DNA of 64,000 nt from the NCBI RefSeq assembly GCF_049348705.1, contig NZ_CP186485.1, forward strand, positions 186,001 to 250,000, written 5' to 3'. A program made the position numbers and the translations under genes. The notes beneath the pieces are model-generated. The model saw only the letters and a list, made by a program, of their open reading frames with translations. It was not told where the DNA came from and did no database searches. Below, piece by piece: positions 7,093-16,500 of this stretch (its first letter is position 1; the number at the start of each line of letters is the position of its first letter). The DNA comes from Paracoxiella cheracis (GTDB lineage: Bacteria > Pseudomonadota > Gammaproteobacteria > Coxiellales > Coxiellaceae).

Positions 7093-8835
7093 ATGTTCTT
7101 ATCCAAAAATACATACGCAAAAAATGAAGTAACAACTTGGCCAATTCCCAACTATTGGGATGCGATTGCGCTTGTCATAGTGCTCGCAATTATTATTTTA
7201 TTAGGCTGGAGCGCAAAAGCGGTAGTGGGGAAATTTCAGCTTGGGCAAGTCATTCCCATTTCACTTAACCCAGACATGCTGCCCTACTATGCATTGCGCA
7301 CGGTATTTCGTTTATTTATCGCGTTAGGTTGTTCGTTGGTATTCACCTTTATTTTTGGTACATGGGCAGCAAAGAGTCGCCAGGCAGAGCGAATCATTAT
7401 TCCCATGATTGATATTTTACAATCTGTGCCGGTCCTTGGGTTTTTGACGATTACCATCATGGGATTTATCGCTTTATTTCCGGGTAGTATGCTGGGCCCA
7501 GAATGTGCGGCTATTTTTGCGATTTTTACGGCTCAAGTGTGGAATATGACGCTGAGCTTTTATCAGAGTGTGCGCAGCGTGCCGCAAGATTTGCAAGAAG
7601 CCGCGGCGATATTGCAATTATCGGCGTGGCAGCGATTTTGGCGAATCGATGTGCCATTTGCCACACCAGGATTATTGTGGAATATGATGATGTCGATGTC
7701 AGGAAGCTGGGTGTTTCTGGTGGCCTCAGAGGCTATTTCTGTCGCTAACCAACACATCACGTTGCCGGGAATCGGTTCGTATTTAGCAAAAGCAATTGAA
7801 ACTGCTAATAGCGATGCCATTGGCTATGTGATTGTTACCATGTTTATTGTTATTGCATTGTACGATCAATTATTTTTCCGTCCTCTCGTCGCTTGGGGTG
7901 AAAAATTTAAAAAAGAAACCAATGTTGGCGATGATTTGCCAGAGTCGTGGTTACTAAATTTGTTTCATCGAACGCGCTTTTTTCGTTTTATCGGACAGGG
8001 ATTTGCGTTAGTGAGTGATGCGATCATTAATTTTAAATTATTTCGGTTACGTGCAACGCGCAAACGAATTCAGCCCAACACAGCATTGCGACGGGCTGCT
8101 GTTTTTTTATGGAATATCATTTTAGGCATTGCTGTTGTTGTCGCCGCTATGATTATCTATCGTTATGTTTTTGCGACGGTGAGTCTGGGCGAAGGGGCTC
8201 ATGTACTGTATTTAGGATTTTTAACAGCGTTGCGAGTGACGGTTGTGATAATCATTAGCTCACTGGTTTGGGTGCCGATTGGTATTGGGGTAGGATTGCA
8301 TCCCAAGGCTTCGCGAATAGTTCAACCCGTCGCACAATTTTTAGCGGCGTTTCCGGTTAATCTATTATTTCCACTCGTGGTGATTGTTATTTTGCGCTAT
8401 GGGCTCGATGTTAATGTTTGGACATCGCCTTTAATGATATTGGGTACACAATGGTATATTTTATTTAATGTTATCGCAGGTACCATTTCATTACCCAAAA
8501 ATTTGCACCATGCTGTTGGCACCTTAAATGTTAAAGGTTGGTTGTGGTGGAAGCGATTCGCCTTGCCGGGGATTTTTCCTTATTATATTACCGGTGCCAT
8601 TACGGCGGCAGGTGGAGCATGGAACATTAGTATTATCGCTGAAGCGGTGAGTTGGGGACACACGCATTTGTATGCTTCAGGTATCGGCGCTTATATTGCA
8701 AAAGTATCCGCAGTCGGTGATTTTCCGCGGCTGGTGCTGGGGATTGCGGTGATGTCACTCTATGTGTTTGCGCTCAATCGTCTTATGTGGCGCCCTTTAT
8801 ATAATTTAGCGGTTGAACGATTTCAGATAAGGTAA
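7093..8835 (+). CDS. ABC transporter permease with two fused permease domains (nitrate/sulfonate/taurine type)
   Basis: 580 residues holding two inner-membrane permease domains in one chain. Each has its ATPase-contact (EAA-type) loop: EAAAILQLSAWQRFWRIDVP in the first half and HAVGTLNVKGWLWWKRFALP in the second. About 12 hydrophobic segments are visible. The fold is that of BPD_transp_1 permeases of the nitrate/sulfonate/bicarbonate group. It is followed 5 bp later by its ATPase. No substrate-binding protein gene is adjacent, so the substrate cannot be deduced. The start follows GGAGTGGGGAC, and upstream is a possible short leader ORF (6988-7035). Confidence 0.9.
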   Translation: MFLSKNTYAKNEVTTWPIPNYWDAIALVIVLAIIILLGWSAKAVVGKFQLGQVIPISLNPDMLPYYALRTVFRLFIALGCSLVFTFIFGTWAAKSRQAERIIIPMIDILQSVPVLGFLTITIMGFIALFPGSMLGPECAAIFAIFTAQVWNMTLSFYQSVRSVPQDLQEAAAILQLSAWQRFWRIDVPFATPGLLWNMMMSMSGSWVFLVASEAISVANQHITLPGIGSYLAKAIETANSDAIGYVIVTMFIVIALYDQLFFRPLVAWGEKFKKETNVGDDLPESWLLNLFHRTRFFRFIGQGFALVSDAIINFKLFRLRATRKRIQPNTALRRAAVFLWNIILGIAVVVAAMIIYRYVFATVSLGEGAHVLYLGFLTALRVTVVIIISSLVWVPIGIGVGLHPKASRIVQPVAQFLAAFPVNLLFPLVVIVILRYGLDVNVWTSPLMILGTQWYILFNVIAGTISLPKNLHHAVGTLNVKGWLWWKRFALPGIFPYYITGAITAAGGAWNISIIAEAVSWGHTHLYASGIGAYIAKVSAVGDFPRLVLGIAVMSLYVFALNRLMWRPLYNLAVERFQIR

Positions 8836-8840
8836 AACGC

Positions 8841-10139
8841 ATGCAAAAAAGTAACGACAGAATCATTCAAGTCAAAGACATTAAAAAATCGTTCAAAAAA
8901 CACGGTGCGCCTGAGTTACTAGTGCTAGACCATGTAAATTTTGATATTCATGCCGGTGAAATCATTGCGATTTTGGGAAAATCGGGCTCGGGAAAATCAA
9001 CGTTGTTGCGAATTATTGCGGGTTTAATTCATCCGACCTCAGGTGAGGTGCTCTATCACCATAAACCGATTGAAAAACCAGAGCCGGGTTTAACGATGGT
9101 GTTTCAGCATTTCGCTTTATTACCGTGGCTAACCGTATTACAAAATGTTGAGTTGGGTTTGGAAGCAAAAGGAGTTTCACGCGAAGAGCGTCGCAATCGC
9201 GCCATTGCAGCGATAGACGTGGTTGGTCTCGATGGTTTTGAATCTGCTTATCCCAAAGAATTATCGGGTGGAATGTCGCAACGGGTTGGATTGGCGCGTG
9301 CTTTAGTGGTTGATCCAGAAGTTTTGTTGATGGATGAGCCATTTTCAGCATTAGATGTATTAACAGCAGAAAACTTGCGCGGTGACTTAATCGACATTTG
9401 GCAATCCGATAAAACCAATATTAAAAGCGTCATCTTGGTGACACACAATATTGAAGAGGCGGCGTTATTGGCAGATCGGATTTTAGTGTTTGCAAATGAT
9501 CCCGGTTGTGTGCGTTCCGTCGTTGATGTCAATCTGCCCCACCCGCGCAATGATCAGACGCCTGAGTTTCGCAAACTTGTGGACGATATTTATGGTTTGA
9601 TGACCAAGCCGGTTATTGAAGCTTTACGAAAAGAAATTAAATTTAAAACGATCGATCTGGGTTATCGTCTGCCGCAAGTACAAATTTCCGAAATGATGGG
9701 ACTCTTGGAATCATTGGAAGATCGCAAAGAAACGGTTGTAGATTTGCCAGAATTAGCAGAAGAATTGAATTTTGAAATCGATGATTTATTTCCCATTATG
9801 GAAGCATTGGAAATTTTACGTTTTGCTCAAGTTCCCGAAGGTGATATCAAATTAACACCCGAGGGAGAAAAACTGGCTAAGGCAGATATTTTGGATCGCA
9901 AGAAAATTTTCGCACGTCATTTAATTAATTATGTGCCCTTGGCGAGTCAAATCCGTACAGAGCTCGATGTAAATCCCGAGCGTAAAATTTCTGAAGAGCA
10001 TTTTTTGGAAGAGCTCGAGCATTATCTCAGCGAACAAGCCGCAGAAGAAGTATTAACGACCGTTATCGATTGGGGGCGCTATGCTGAAATTTTCGCTTAC
10101 GATTATAATTCGGGGCTGTTGAGTTTAGAAAATCCATAG
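8841..10139 (+). CDS. ABC transporter ATP-binding protein with C-terminal regulatory domain
   Basis: 432 residues. The N-terminal 240 residues form an ABC ATPase: Walker A GKSGSGKST, Q-loop VFQHFALLPW, signature LSGGMSQR, Walker B VLLMDEPFSALD, switch H in VTHNIEEA. This is the NrtD/SsuB/TauB type. The remaining roughly 190 residues resemble the AAA-associated C-terminal domain (winged-helix-like) found on some nitrate/sulfonate-type ATPases. It starts 5 bp after the permease stop, so the two form one operon and energise uptake through the fused permease. Confidence 0.93.
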   Translation: MQKSNDRIIQVKDIKKSFKKHGAPELLVLDHVNFDIHAGEIIAILGKSGSGKSTLLRIIAGLIHPTSGEVLYHHKPIEKPEPGLTMVFQHFALLPWLTVLQNVELGLEAKGVSREERRNRAIAAIDVVGLDGFESAYPKELSGGMSQRVGLARALVVDPEVLLMDEPFSALDVLTAENLRGDLIDIWQSDKTNIKSVILVTHNIEEAALLADRILVFANDPGCVRSVVDVNLPHPRNDQTPEFRKLVDDIYGLMTKPVIEALRKEIKFKTIDLGYRLPQVQISEMMGLLESLEDRKETVVDLPELAEELNFEIDDLFPIMEALEILRFAQVPEGDIKLTPEGEKLAKADILDRKKIFARHLINYVPLASQIRTELDVNPERKISEEHFLEELEHYLSEQAAEEVLTTVIDWGRYAEIFAYDYNSGLLSLENP

Positions 10140-10176
10140 ATTTTTAGGGATTGGAGGTTAGAAAGGGAGATTTTCA

Positions 10177-11301
10177 ATGATTCGAGAGTTATTCATTTGC
10201 AGTTGTTTAATGCTTTGTTCTGCAAGTGTTGCCCATGCTGATATTTCTAATATGCAGCAGAATATCCAACAACAAATTAATAATGATCGCGATGTTTATA
10301 AAATTGGTGCGATTGCGGTGAGCTACGAGCTTGCTGATAGTAACGATGTTTATAGCAATTATAGTGGCGCGACGAAACTCGATGGAGAAAAACCTGTTGG
10401 CCCTGACAATTTATTTCAAGTTGGGAGCATTACAAAATCGTTCATCGCTGCAACCATTTTGCAACTTGAGCAAGAGGGTAAATTAAAAATTACTGATCCG
10501 ATTGGAAAGTATCTGCCAAATTATGTTAAGTGGCGCAGTATTACAATTCGTCAATTGCTCAATCATACGAGTGGCATTTACGATTACACGATACTACCGC
10601 AGTTTGATCACGTCTCAACGCCTGATAATGATCATAAACAATGGACACCGCAAGAAATCGTGGCATCTGTGTATGACCACAAACCTTATTTTCAGCCAGG
10701 CGAAGGTTTTCACTATTCCAATACCAATTATATTTTATTGGGCATGTTGATTCATAAAATTACGCATCAAACGGTGCAATATGAATTGGATCACCGTTTC
10801 TTGCGAGAAGATCAGCTCGATTTAACAAATTCCTATTATTTGCCGGGCAAATATCCTCATTCAATATTAGCATGGTTGGTTGACGGTTATTTTTTAAATA
10901 AAAATGAAACGCATATTAATATGTCGTGGGCTGGGTCGGCGGGTGCGTTGGTGTCGAATTCAATAGATTTGGTGCGCTGGGTCAAACAATTAATGACAGG
11001 TAAGGTTTTGCAAACACAACAATTGCGAGAGTTGAAAACACTGGTATCGATTCCGGCGGGCAAACCGTTACCGAAAAACTCTCGAGATTTTGCTTACGGT
11101 TTGGGAATAAAGCGCGTTTATCAACCCAACATCGGATTGATTTGGTTTCACCCCGGTGCCACCACAGGTTATACGGCCATTATGGTTTGGTTGCCCAAAA
11201 AACATATTGCATTGGCAGTAACAACCAATGCCGGCAATTTAGGCCGAGAGAAAATAAAGCAAATAGCATTTGGATTGTTGGAACTATTAATTTCTCGCTA
11301 A
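10177..11301 (+). CDS. Periplasmic serine hydrolase, beta-lactamase/PBP class C family
   Basis: 374 residues with a signal peptide (cleavage expected after ...ASVAHA). The catalytic SxxK motif is SITK in VGSITKSF, the YxN motif is YSN in FHYSNTNY, and the third motif is HPG in WFHPGATTGY in place of KTG. This pattern is typical of AmpC-like/D-alanyl carboxypeptidase or esterase members rather than true beta-lactamases. It is likely a cell-wall or ester hydrolase in the periplasm. The start ATG follows AAAGGGAGA. It lies 37 bp after the ABC ATPase and may be cotranscribed. Confidence 0.9.
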   Translation: MIRELFICSCLMLCSASVAHADISNMQQNIQQQINNDRDVYKIGAIAVSYELADSNDVYSNYSGATKLDGEKPVGPDNLFQVGSITKSFIAATILQLEQEGKLKITDPIGKYLPNYVKWRSITIRQLLNHTSGIYDYTILPQFDHVSTPDNDHKQWTPQEIVASVYDHKPYFQPGEGFHYSNTNYILLGMLIHKITHQTVQYELDHRFLREDQLDLTNSYYLPGKYPHSILAWLVDGYFLNKNETHINMSWAGSAGALVSNSIDLVRWVKQLMTGKVLQTQQLRELKTLVSIPAGKPLPKNSRDFAYGLGIKRVYQPNIGLIWFHPGATTGYTAIMVWLPKKHIALAVTTNAGNLGREKIKQIAFGLLELLISR

Positions 11302-11382
11302 AACCCCGGTATTGCGTTAGCCGAGGATGTCGGTACGATAGTTTGTATAGTGTTTCACATCCAGAAGGCACGTAGTTTTTAG

Positions 11383-11512
11383 ATTTCAATTGCTTGGTTA
11401 GCTGAACTTGGCGTTACTGTTTTTCGGGAATCGCCATCCTTGGCTGCTAAGTACTTCCATGGTACTTACGCCCGCAAAACAGTAACGCCAAGTTCTCTGC
11501 CGCAATTGAAAT
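11383..11512. repeat. Dispersed palindromic element, copy 2
   Basis: Outer arms ATTTCAATTGC (11383-11393) / GCAATTGAAAT (11502-11512) and a perfect 20-bp stem GAACTTGGCGTTACTGTTTT (11404-11423) / (11476-11495). The conserved core again carries GCCATCCTTGGC and AAGTACTTCCATGGTACTT. Compared with copy 1, stem changes such as GGTG to GGCG are matched by CACC to CGCC on the other arm. It separates the serine hydrolase gene from a truncated nuclease gene. Both sides carry GGCACGTAGTT-like tails. Confidence 0.87.
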
Positions 11513-11559
11513 GCTATTCGATAGTGATGCCGCTCCACATCCAGGGGGCGCATAGTTAC

Positions 11560-11883
11560 GCAGAAAGTTATATACTGTCGACGGTACACTATGTGATAGA
11601 TGCAGGAAGCATTAATGATATCGAACGACTCATTAGACTCACGCATGAACTATCACCGGAAATAGGAGATGAAGCAATGACACTAGCAGAACGCTTAAGG
11701 CTTGAAGGTAGAACTATAGGCAAAGCGGAAGGTAAAATCGAAGGAAGAATCGAAGCGGCCAAAGAAATAGCAAAAAGATTATTGCGTGAAGGACTTGCTC
11801 CGGATATAGCGTCGCATTTAACAGGCTTGTCACCTGAAATTGTAGCTTCATTGGTTTTAGGCGAAACTGAAACAGCTAACTAA
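11560..11883 (+). pseudogene. C-terminal remnant of an Rpn/YhgA-type nuclease-transposase
   Basis: About 105 codons ending at 11883. The text ...LSTVHYVIDAGSINDIERLI, HELSPEIGDEAMTLAERLR and the charged repeat GKAEGKIEGRIEAAKEIAKRLL match the C-terminal region of Rpn/YhgA (PD-(D/E)XK, recombination-promoting nuclease) proteins. The N-terminal catalytic domain is missing: upstream sequence is the palindromic element. An open frame continues to 11440 through the repeat, but this is not gene sequence. Non-functional as it stands. Confidence 0.75.
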
Positions 11884-12832
11884 GTGTTTGTTTTAAAATC
11901 TGACACATAAAAAAACCTGTCATCAAATCGTTTGGTAAGATGCGAACACAATTGTCGAGAGCGGGATTTAATGTTTTATCGCGCCAGGTGGTAAGGCCGG
12001 GTTGAACATTGTCGATCGGTAAATTCAGTTTTTTGATGTCAGCGCTCCCTTTAAAGCGCTTTAAAAGGCGGTCAACGATGAGTTCGTTTTCTTCGGGCGC
12101 AAAACTGCACGTAGAATAGACTAAAATGCCACCCGGCTTGAGTGAACGAAATGCGGAATAAATCAAGCGCCATTGTTTGCGTGTCATCTCTTTGATTTTT
12201 TTCTCGCTCCAATAATCAAACGTTTTGGGTTTGCTCGGTTTAAAGCGCGCTTCGGAACTGCATGGTGCATCGAGTAAAACGCGGTCAAACCGATTTTCAC
12301 AGGCTCGCCAAACTTCACCGCCGTCTTTTAGATAGGTGTCAGCACAAGTGACTCCCTGAGTTTTTAAATTATGTTTTAATTTAAAAAAGCGCGATTTAGA
12401 TTTTTCGACCGCTGCGATGCGGCCTTTATCATGCATCATGCAGGCAATTTGGCAGGTTTTCCCACCGGGTGCGGCAGCCAAATCTAATATTTCTTCGTTC
12501 GGCTTTGGAGCGAGCACGAGAGGCGCTAACATGCTGGGTAGTCCTTGAACATACAGTCGCCCTTGATTAAACGCATTTGATGCCGTTAATAGGTTGCGTT
12601 GTTTGTGAGGAATAATAAACGCTTGATCATACCAAGAAATGGGCTGAGCTGTGATGTTGTTTTGTTGGAGTTCTTTTAATAAATCTTCGGTGCTCGTTTT
12701 CAAGCTATTAACTCGAAATGATGTTGGTCTTGTGTGAGAAAAACTCGCCAGAACATATGGATATTGTTCTGTTGGAACGATTTCTTTTAAGCGTTGAGTA
12801 AAAATGTCAGGTAGTAAATTATTTAAAGTCAT
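11876..12832 (-). CDS. RNA (cytosine-5) methyltransferase, RsmB/RsmF (NOL1/NOP2/Sun) family
   Basis: 318 residues. Motifs: SAM-binding LDLAAAPGGKT, motif IV DAPCSSEARF with one catalytic cysteine, motif VI YSTCSFAPEEN with the second. This places it with m5C RNA methyltransferases of the RsmB/NOP family; the lack of an N-terminal NusB-like domain and the short length point to an RsmF/YebU-like rRNA enzyme without the PUA tail. The exact target base is unknown. It overlaps the end of the nuclease remnant by 8 bp in convergent orientation. Confidence 0.88.
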   Translation of the reverse strand: MTLNNLLPDIFTQRLKEIVPTEQYPYVLASFSHTRPTSFRVNSLKTSTEDLLKELQQNNITAQPISWYDQAFIIPHKQRNLLTASNAFNQGRLYVQGLPSMLAPLVLAPKPNEEILDLAAAPGGKTCQIACMMHDKGRIAAVEKSKSRFFKLKHNLKTQGVTCADTYLKDGGEVWRACENRFDRVLLDAPCSSEARFKPSKPKTFDYWSEKKIKEMTRKQWRLIYSAFRSLKPGGILVYSTCSFAPEENELIVDRLLKRFKGSADIKKLNLPIDNVQPGLTTWRDKTLNPALDNCVRILPNDLMTGFFMCQILKQTLS

Positions 12833-12932
12833 GTTGAAATTGTAACATGAGAGTGATGGATATTGCGTGGGGTCCTGTCGCTCTGCGCGCTTGCATTCGG
12901 CAACACGACAACTATAATGCTTAGCACATCCT

Positions 12933-13565
12933 ATGAATCAATTTCCACAACAAGAAGAGCGCTTCTTTTTACCAGGCCCGGCTGGCCAGCTTGAGGTTTT
13001 GACGACCTGGCCAAAAGAAGCGGCGAAAAAACGTGTCGGCATTATTTGTCATCCGCACCCCCAGCAAGAAGGTACGATGAACAATAAAGTAGTCACCACG
13101 ATTGCTAAAGCCTTTGATCGTTTAGGGCTCGCGACGGTGCGTTTTAATTTTCGCGGTGTGGGTAAAAGTGAAGGCGAATACGCGAAAACCATTGGTGAGC
13201 GCGACGACTTAAGCGCGATCGTGGAATGGGTGAGGCATGTTTTACCAGACTACGAAATTTGGTTGGCGGGTTTTTCATTTGGTTCGTACATTGCGGCCAG
13301 CATCGCTAATCAAGAAAGAGTCTCGCAACTGTTGACGATTGCTACAACCGTTAATCATTACGACTTTGCGAGCTTAACAAATATCCAATGCCCATGGTTA
13401 AGTATTGTGGGTGAGCAAGATGAACTTGTGCCGGTTGAAGAGGTGGAAGCGTTTGCGGCGCACCCGCCTGTACCGATGAAATTAATTGTCTTGCCTGAGG
13501 TCGGCCATTTCTTTCATGGTCATCTAATTGAGTTGCGTGAGCTCATCATAACAGAATTGTCTTGA
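12933..13565 (+). CDS. Alpha/beta hydrolase, small YcjY/dienelactone-like
   Basis: 210 residues. Oxyanion region CHPHPQQEGTMNN, RFNFRGVGKSEG, nucleophile elbow AGFSFGSY with Ser in G-x-S-x-G, an aspartate in VGEQDELVP and a histidine in PEVGHFFHG complete the triad. This is a widespread proteobacterial family annotated only as alpha/beta hydrolase, and the substrate is unknown. It begins 100 bp from the divergently transcribed RNA methyltransferase and ends just before the Fur-type site of the feo operon. Confidence 0.87.
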   Translation: MNQFPQQEERFFLPGPAGQLEVLTTWPKEAAKKRVGIICHPHPQQEGTMNNKVVTTIAKAFDRLGLATVRFNFRGVGKSEGEYAKTIGERDDLSAIVEWVRHVLPDYEIWLAGFSFGSYIAASIANQERVSQLLTIATTVNHYDFASLTNIQCPWLSIVGEQDELVPVEEVEAFAAHPPVPMKLIVLPEVGHFFHGHLIELRELIITELS

Positions 13566-13574
13566 TGCTCAATT

Positions 13575-13593
13575 GAAAATGATTCTCAATTAC
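13575..13593. promoter_or_regulatory. Fur box upstream of feoABC
   Basis: GAAAATGATTCTCAATTAC matches the 19-bp Fur consensus GATAATGATAATCATTATC at 13 of 19 positions and lies directly against the -35 element of the feoA promoter. Iron-loaded Fur bound here would block RNA polymerase. Context and match agree. Confidence 0.82.
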
Positions 13594-13594
13594 A

Positions 13595-13624
13595 TTGACA
13601 CTTGGCCTGGCTTCGGTGGATAAT
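13595..13624 (+). promoter_or_regulatory. Promoter of feoABC
   Basis: TTGACA at 13595-13600 and GATAAT at 13619-13624, spacing 18. It stands 46 bp before the feoA start and immediately downstream of the Fur box. Confidence 0.75.
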
Positions 13625-13669
13625 AGCGCTCATAGTTATTGCATCTCATTCTCATCTAGGAGCCGGATT

Positions 13670-13912
13670 ATGCTGTCGTTGGCCGACCTAAGCCCAGGAG
13701 AAATAGGGAAAATTTGTGGTTTTCGTAAAGGTGACAAAGCTTACCGTCAGAAGCTATTGACCATGGGACTAACCCCAAATACCCAATTCGAAGTCATTCG
13801 TAGAGCCCCGCTGGGTGACCCTATTCAAATCCGGGTTCGTGACTTTCACCTCAGCCTTCGTCAAGCAGAAACCGCCTTATTGATCATTGAAAGGGTAAAT
13901 ACGGATGAATAA
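13670..13912 (+). CDS. feoA: Ferrous iron transport protein A
   Basis: 80 residues, SH3-like FeoA: LADLSPGEIGKICGF, then LLTMGLTPNTQFEVIRRAPLGDP, the typical signature. It supports FeoB in Fe(II) uptake at the inner membrane. The start ATG 13670 is chosen because it follows AGGAGCCGG and the promoter lies upstream; the longer open frame from 13595 would start inside the promoter. It overlaps feoB by 8 bp, suggesting translational coupling. Confidence 0.95.
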   Translation: MLSLADLSPGEIGKICGFRKGDKAYRQKLLTMGLTPNTQFEVIRRAPLGDPIQIRVRDFHLSLRQAETALLIIERVNTDE

Positions 13913-16244
13913 AGCCATCACGATCGCGCTTGCGGGAAATCCAAATAGTGGTAAAACCGCCCTTTTCAACGCGCTCACAGGTTCGCACCAGCGTGTGGGA
14001 AACTGGCCAGGTGTGACGGTCGATAAGAAAACAGGGCATTTTCAGCATCAAGGCCAACGCGTTGCTGTGGTTGATTTGCCGGGGACGTATTCGACTAGTG
14101 TGGTCTCTGAGCACGGTGCACTCGATGAAAAAATTGCGTGTGAGTACTTATCGTTCGGTGAAGCGGATGTAATCGTCAACATCATCGATGCTGCGAATTT
14201 AGAACGCAATCTTTACCTCACACTTCAACTTTTAGAGCTTCAAATCCCGATGGTACTGGCTGTTAATATGATGGACGTTATTAAACAGCGCGGTATCGAT
14301 CTCAATCTAAAACGACTGAGTAAATTGTTAGGCTGCCCTGTTGTCGGTATTGTAGCTAAGCAGGGTAAAGGCGTTGACGAGTTAAAGACGCAGATTATCA
14401 AAACGGCCGAACCTAACCAGGCGTCGAACTATACCCTGTCGTTACCTAATGAAATTAATGAATCGGTGCAAGTTGTCACACAATTAATTCATTCGAAAAA
14501 TGCTGAGAAAAATAGAAGCTGGATAGCATTGCGATTATTAGAAGGTGATCAGTTTGCAGCAGCGCAAGTTGAAAAAAACATCGTCGATGTAGCACAAGAA
14601 CAAGCGCAACAAATCGAATTAAAACTCAACGAAGAGCCGGACATATTAATTGCAGACGCGCGTTATGCCGCGGCAAGCCAAATAGCGCAAAAGATCATGA
14701 AGTTCATCACAACACGGCGACAAACGATCACACAGTGGATCGACCGCATAGTGTTAAACCGCTATTTGGGCATCCCCATTTTTTTGGGTGTCATGTATTT
14801 AATGTTTTTATTCGCGATTAATATTGGCGGTGCCTTTCAAGATTTTTTTGATATCAGTAGTACCACGATTTTTGTGGATGGTTTGGCGCATTTGCTCACG
14901 TCATGGCACGTACCGATTTGGTTAACAGCAGTATTAGCAAACGGTATTGGTAAGGGTATTAATACCACGATTACCTTTATTCCAGTCATCGGTGGTATGT
15001 TTTTATTTCTCGCGTTCTTAGAGGATTCTGGTTACATGGCGCGTGCTGCGTTTGTCATGGATCGGTTCATGCGTGCGGTTGGGTTGCCGGGTAAATCGTT
15101 TGTGCCGATGATCGTTGGTTTTGGATGTAACGTCCCGGCCGTGATGGGAGCGCGCACGTTAGAAAATCGACGCGATCGTATTTTAACGATATTGATGATG
15201 CCATTTATGTCTTGCGGAGCACGGCTAGCCATCTTTGCGGTTTTTGCGAGTGCATTTTTCCCAACCGGGGGCGCAACCATTATTTTTATCTTGTATTTAA
15301 CGGGTGTTTTAGTGGCGGTCGGTAGCGGTTTTGTAATGCGTAAAACATTGCTAAAAGGAAAGCCCGCACCATTAGTGATGGAATTGCCGCCGTATCATGT
15401 GCCACGTCTTGGTGCGTTAAATCGCCAAGCTTGGTTTCGTTTAAAAAGCTTTTTAACACGTGCGAGTAAAGTGATTATTCCCGTTTGTGTCATTATCGGA
15501 GCGTTAAATGCGGTGACAGTGACGGGGAAATTGGTTCACGATAATGATCAGCATTCTTTATTATCTGAAGTGGGGCGTATCGTTACTCCTGTTTTTCATC
15601 CAATGGGGATTCATCAAAACAATTGGCCCGCTACTGTCGGTTTAACAACCGGTGTGTTAGCAAAAGAAGTTGTTGTGGGTACATTAAATACTCTATACAG
15701 CGAAGCTGGTCATTTAACGCAGCAAGAAGCCGATCAATTTAATTTTTGGGATGGGTTGAAGGCGGCTGTCGTGTCGGTGCCGCAAAATTTAAGTCAACTA
15801 GGCGACGCCTTTAAAAATCCGGTGGCTGCGGGTGAAGCACCGCACGATATGAATAAAACGGCTTACGGTGTGATGTTCCAGCGTTTTGGTGGGAAGGCAG
15901 CCGCGTTTTCGTATTTATTGTTTGTGTTATTGTATTTCCCGTGTGTGTCGACGATGGCCGCGATGCGTCGAGAAGTTGGCCGAGGTTGGGCGCTGTTTTC
16001 AGTGTTGTGGAGCACGGGCTTAGCCTATTCATTGTCGGTGATGTGTTATCAGTTATTGACGATTGCATTACATCCAGTGAGTTCGTCAATCTGGGTCGGT
16101 AGCTTATTAGCAACGCTTGGGCTCGCTGTTATTGGGTTGCGTCGTTATGCCAAAGGTGATCCAGAGAAGAAAAAGTCTGCACTGGAAGAAATCAAAGTCA
16201 TTACCGAATTTGCTCGTGACAAAGCCACCTTGCGAGGTCATTAA
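13905..16244 (+). CDS. feoB: Ferrous iron transporter FeoB
   Basis: 779 residues, full length. The N-terminal G domain has G1 GNPNSGKTALFN, G3 DLPGTYS and G4 NMMD, followed by a helical spacer of about 100 residues. The membrane part contains two gate motifs around GFGCNVPAVMGARTL and VVGTLNTLYSEA. Imports Fe(II) across the inner membrane. Second gene of the feoABC operon, controlled by the Fur box at 13575-13593. Confidence 0.97.
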   Translation: MNKAITIALAGNPNSGKTALFNALTGSHQRVGNWPGVTVDKKTGHFQHQGQRVAVVDLPGTYSTSVVSEHGALDEKIACEYLSFGEADVIVNIIDAANLERNLYLTLQLLELQIPMVLAVNMMDVIKQRGIDLNLKRLSKLLGCPVVGIVAKQGKGVDELKTQIIKTAEPNQASNYTLSLPNEINESVQVVTQLIHSKNAEKNRSWIALRLLEGDQFAAAQVEKNIVDVAQEQAQQIELKLNEEPDILIADARYAAASQIAQKIMKFITTRRQTITQWIDRIVLNRYLGIPIFLGVMYLMFLFAINIGGAFQDFFDISSTTIFVDGLAHLLTSWHVPIWLTAVLANGIGKGINTTITFIPVIGGMFLFLAFLEDSGYMARAAFVMDRFMRAVGLPGKSFVPMIVGFGCNVPAVMGARTLENRRDRILTILMMPFMSCGARLAIFAVFASAFFPTGGATIIFILYLTGVLVAVGSGFVMRKTLLKGKPAPLVMELPPYHVPRLGALNRQAWFRLKSFLTRASKVIIPVCVIIGALNAVTVTGKLVHDNDQHSLLSEVGRIVTPVFHPMGIHQNNWPATVGLTTGVLAKEVVVGTLNTLYSEAGHLTQQEADQFNFWDGLKAAVVSVPQNLSQLGDAFKNPVAAGEAPHDMNKTAYGVMFQRFGGKAAAFSYLLFVLLYFPCVSTMAAMRREVGRGWALFSVLWSTGLAYSLSVMCYQLLTIALHPVSSSIWVGSLLATLGLAVIGLRRYAKGDPEKKKSALEEIKVITEFARDKATLRGH

Positions 16245-16246
16245 TC

Positions 16247-16477
16247 ATGCTGCTTGAGATTAAACACTACATGGCAACGAAGAAAACAGCGAATCTGCAA
16301 GAGTTGTCGCTGCATTTTAAAAAGCAGCCCGATACGATGCGCTGCATGTTAGAGCACTGGGTTCGTAAGGGTAAGATGTGCCGTGCGGCTAAGCCCGCTG
16401 GTTGTGGTAGCAAGTGTCAGTTGTGCAAGCCCACCATCGCTGAGGTTTATTCCTGGGTTGATAGATCGCCTCGCTAA
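16247..16477 (+). CDS. feoC: FeoC-like winged-helix protein with cysteine cluster
   Basis: 76 residues. The N-terminal half is a small winged helix (LLEIKHYMATKKTANLQELS). The C-terminal half has four cysteines after the helix (CRAAKPAGCGSKCQLC), matching the iron-sulfur/oxygen-sensing cluster of FeoC proteins. It begins 2 bp after the feoB stop. FeoC is thought to modulate FeoB stability or transcription. The small size and position make the call good although the sequence is short. Confidence 0.85.
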   Translation: MLLEIKHYMATKKTANLQELSLHFKKQPDTMRCMLEHWVRKGKMCRAAKPAGCGSKCQLCKPTIAEVYSWVDRSPR

Positions 16478-16500
16478 ATTTAACTGCACGATAAGAAAGA

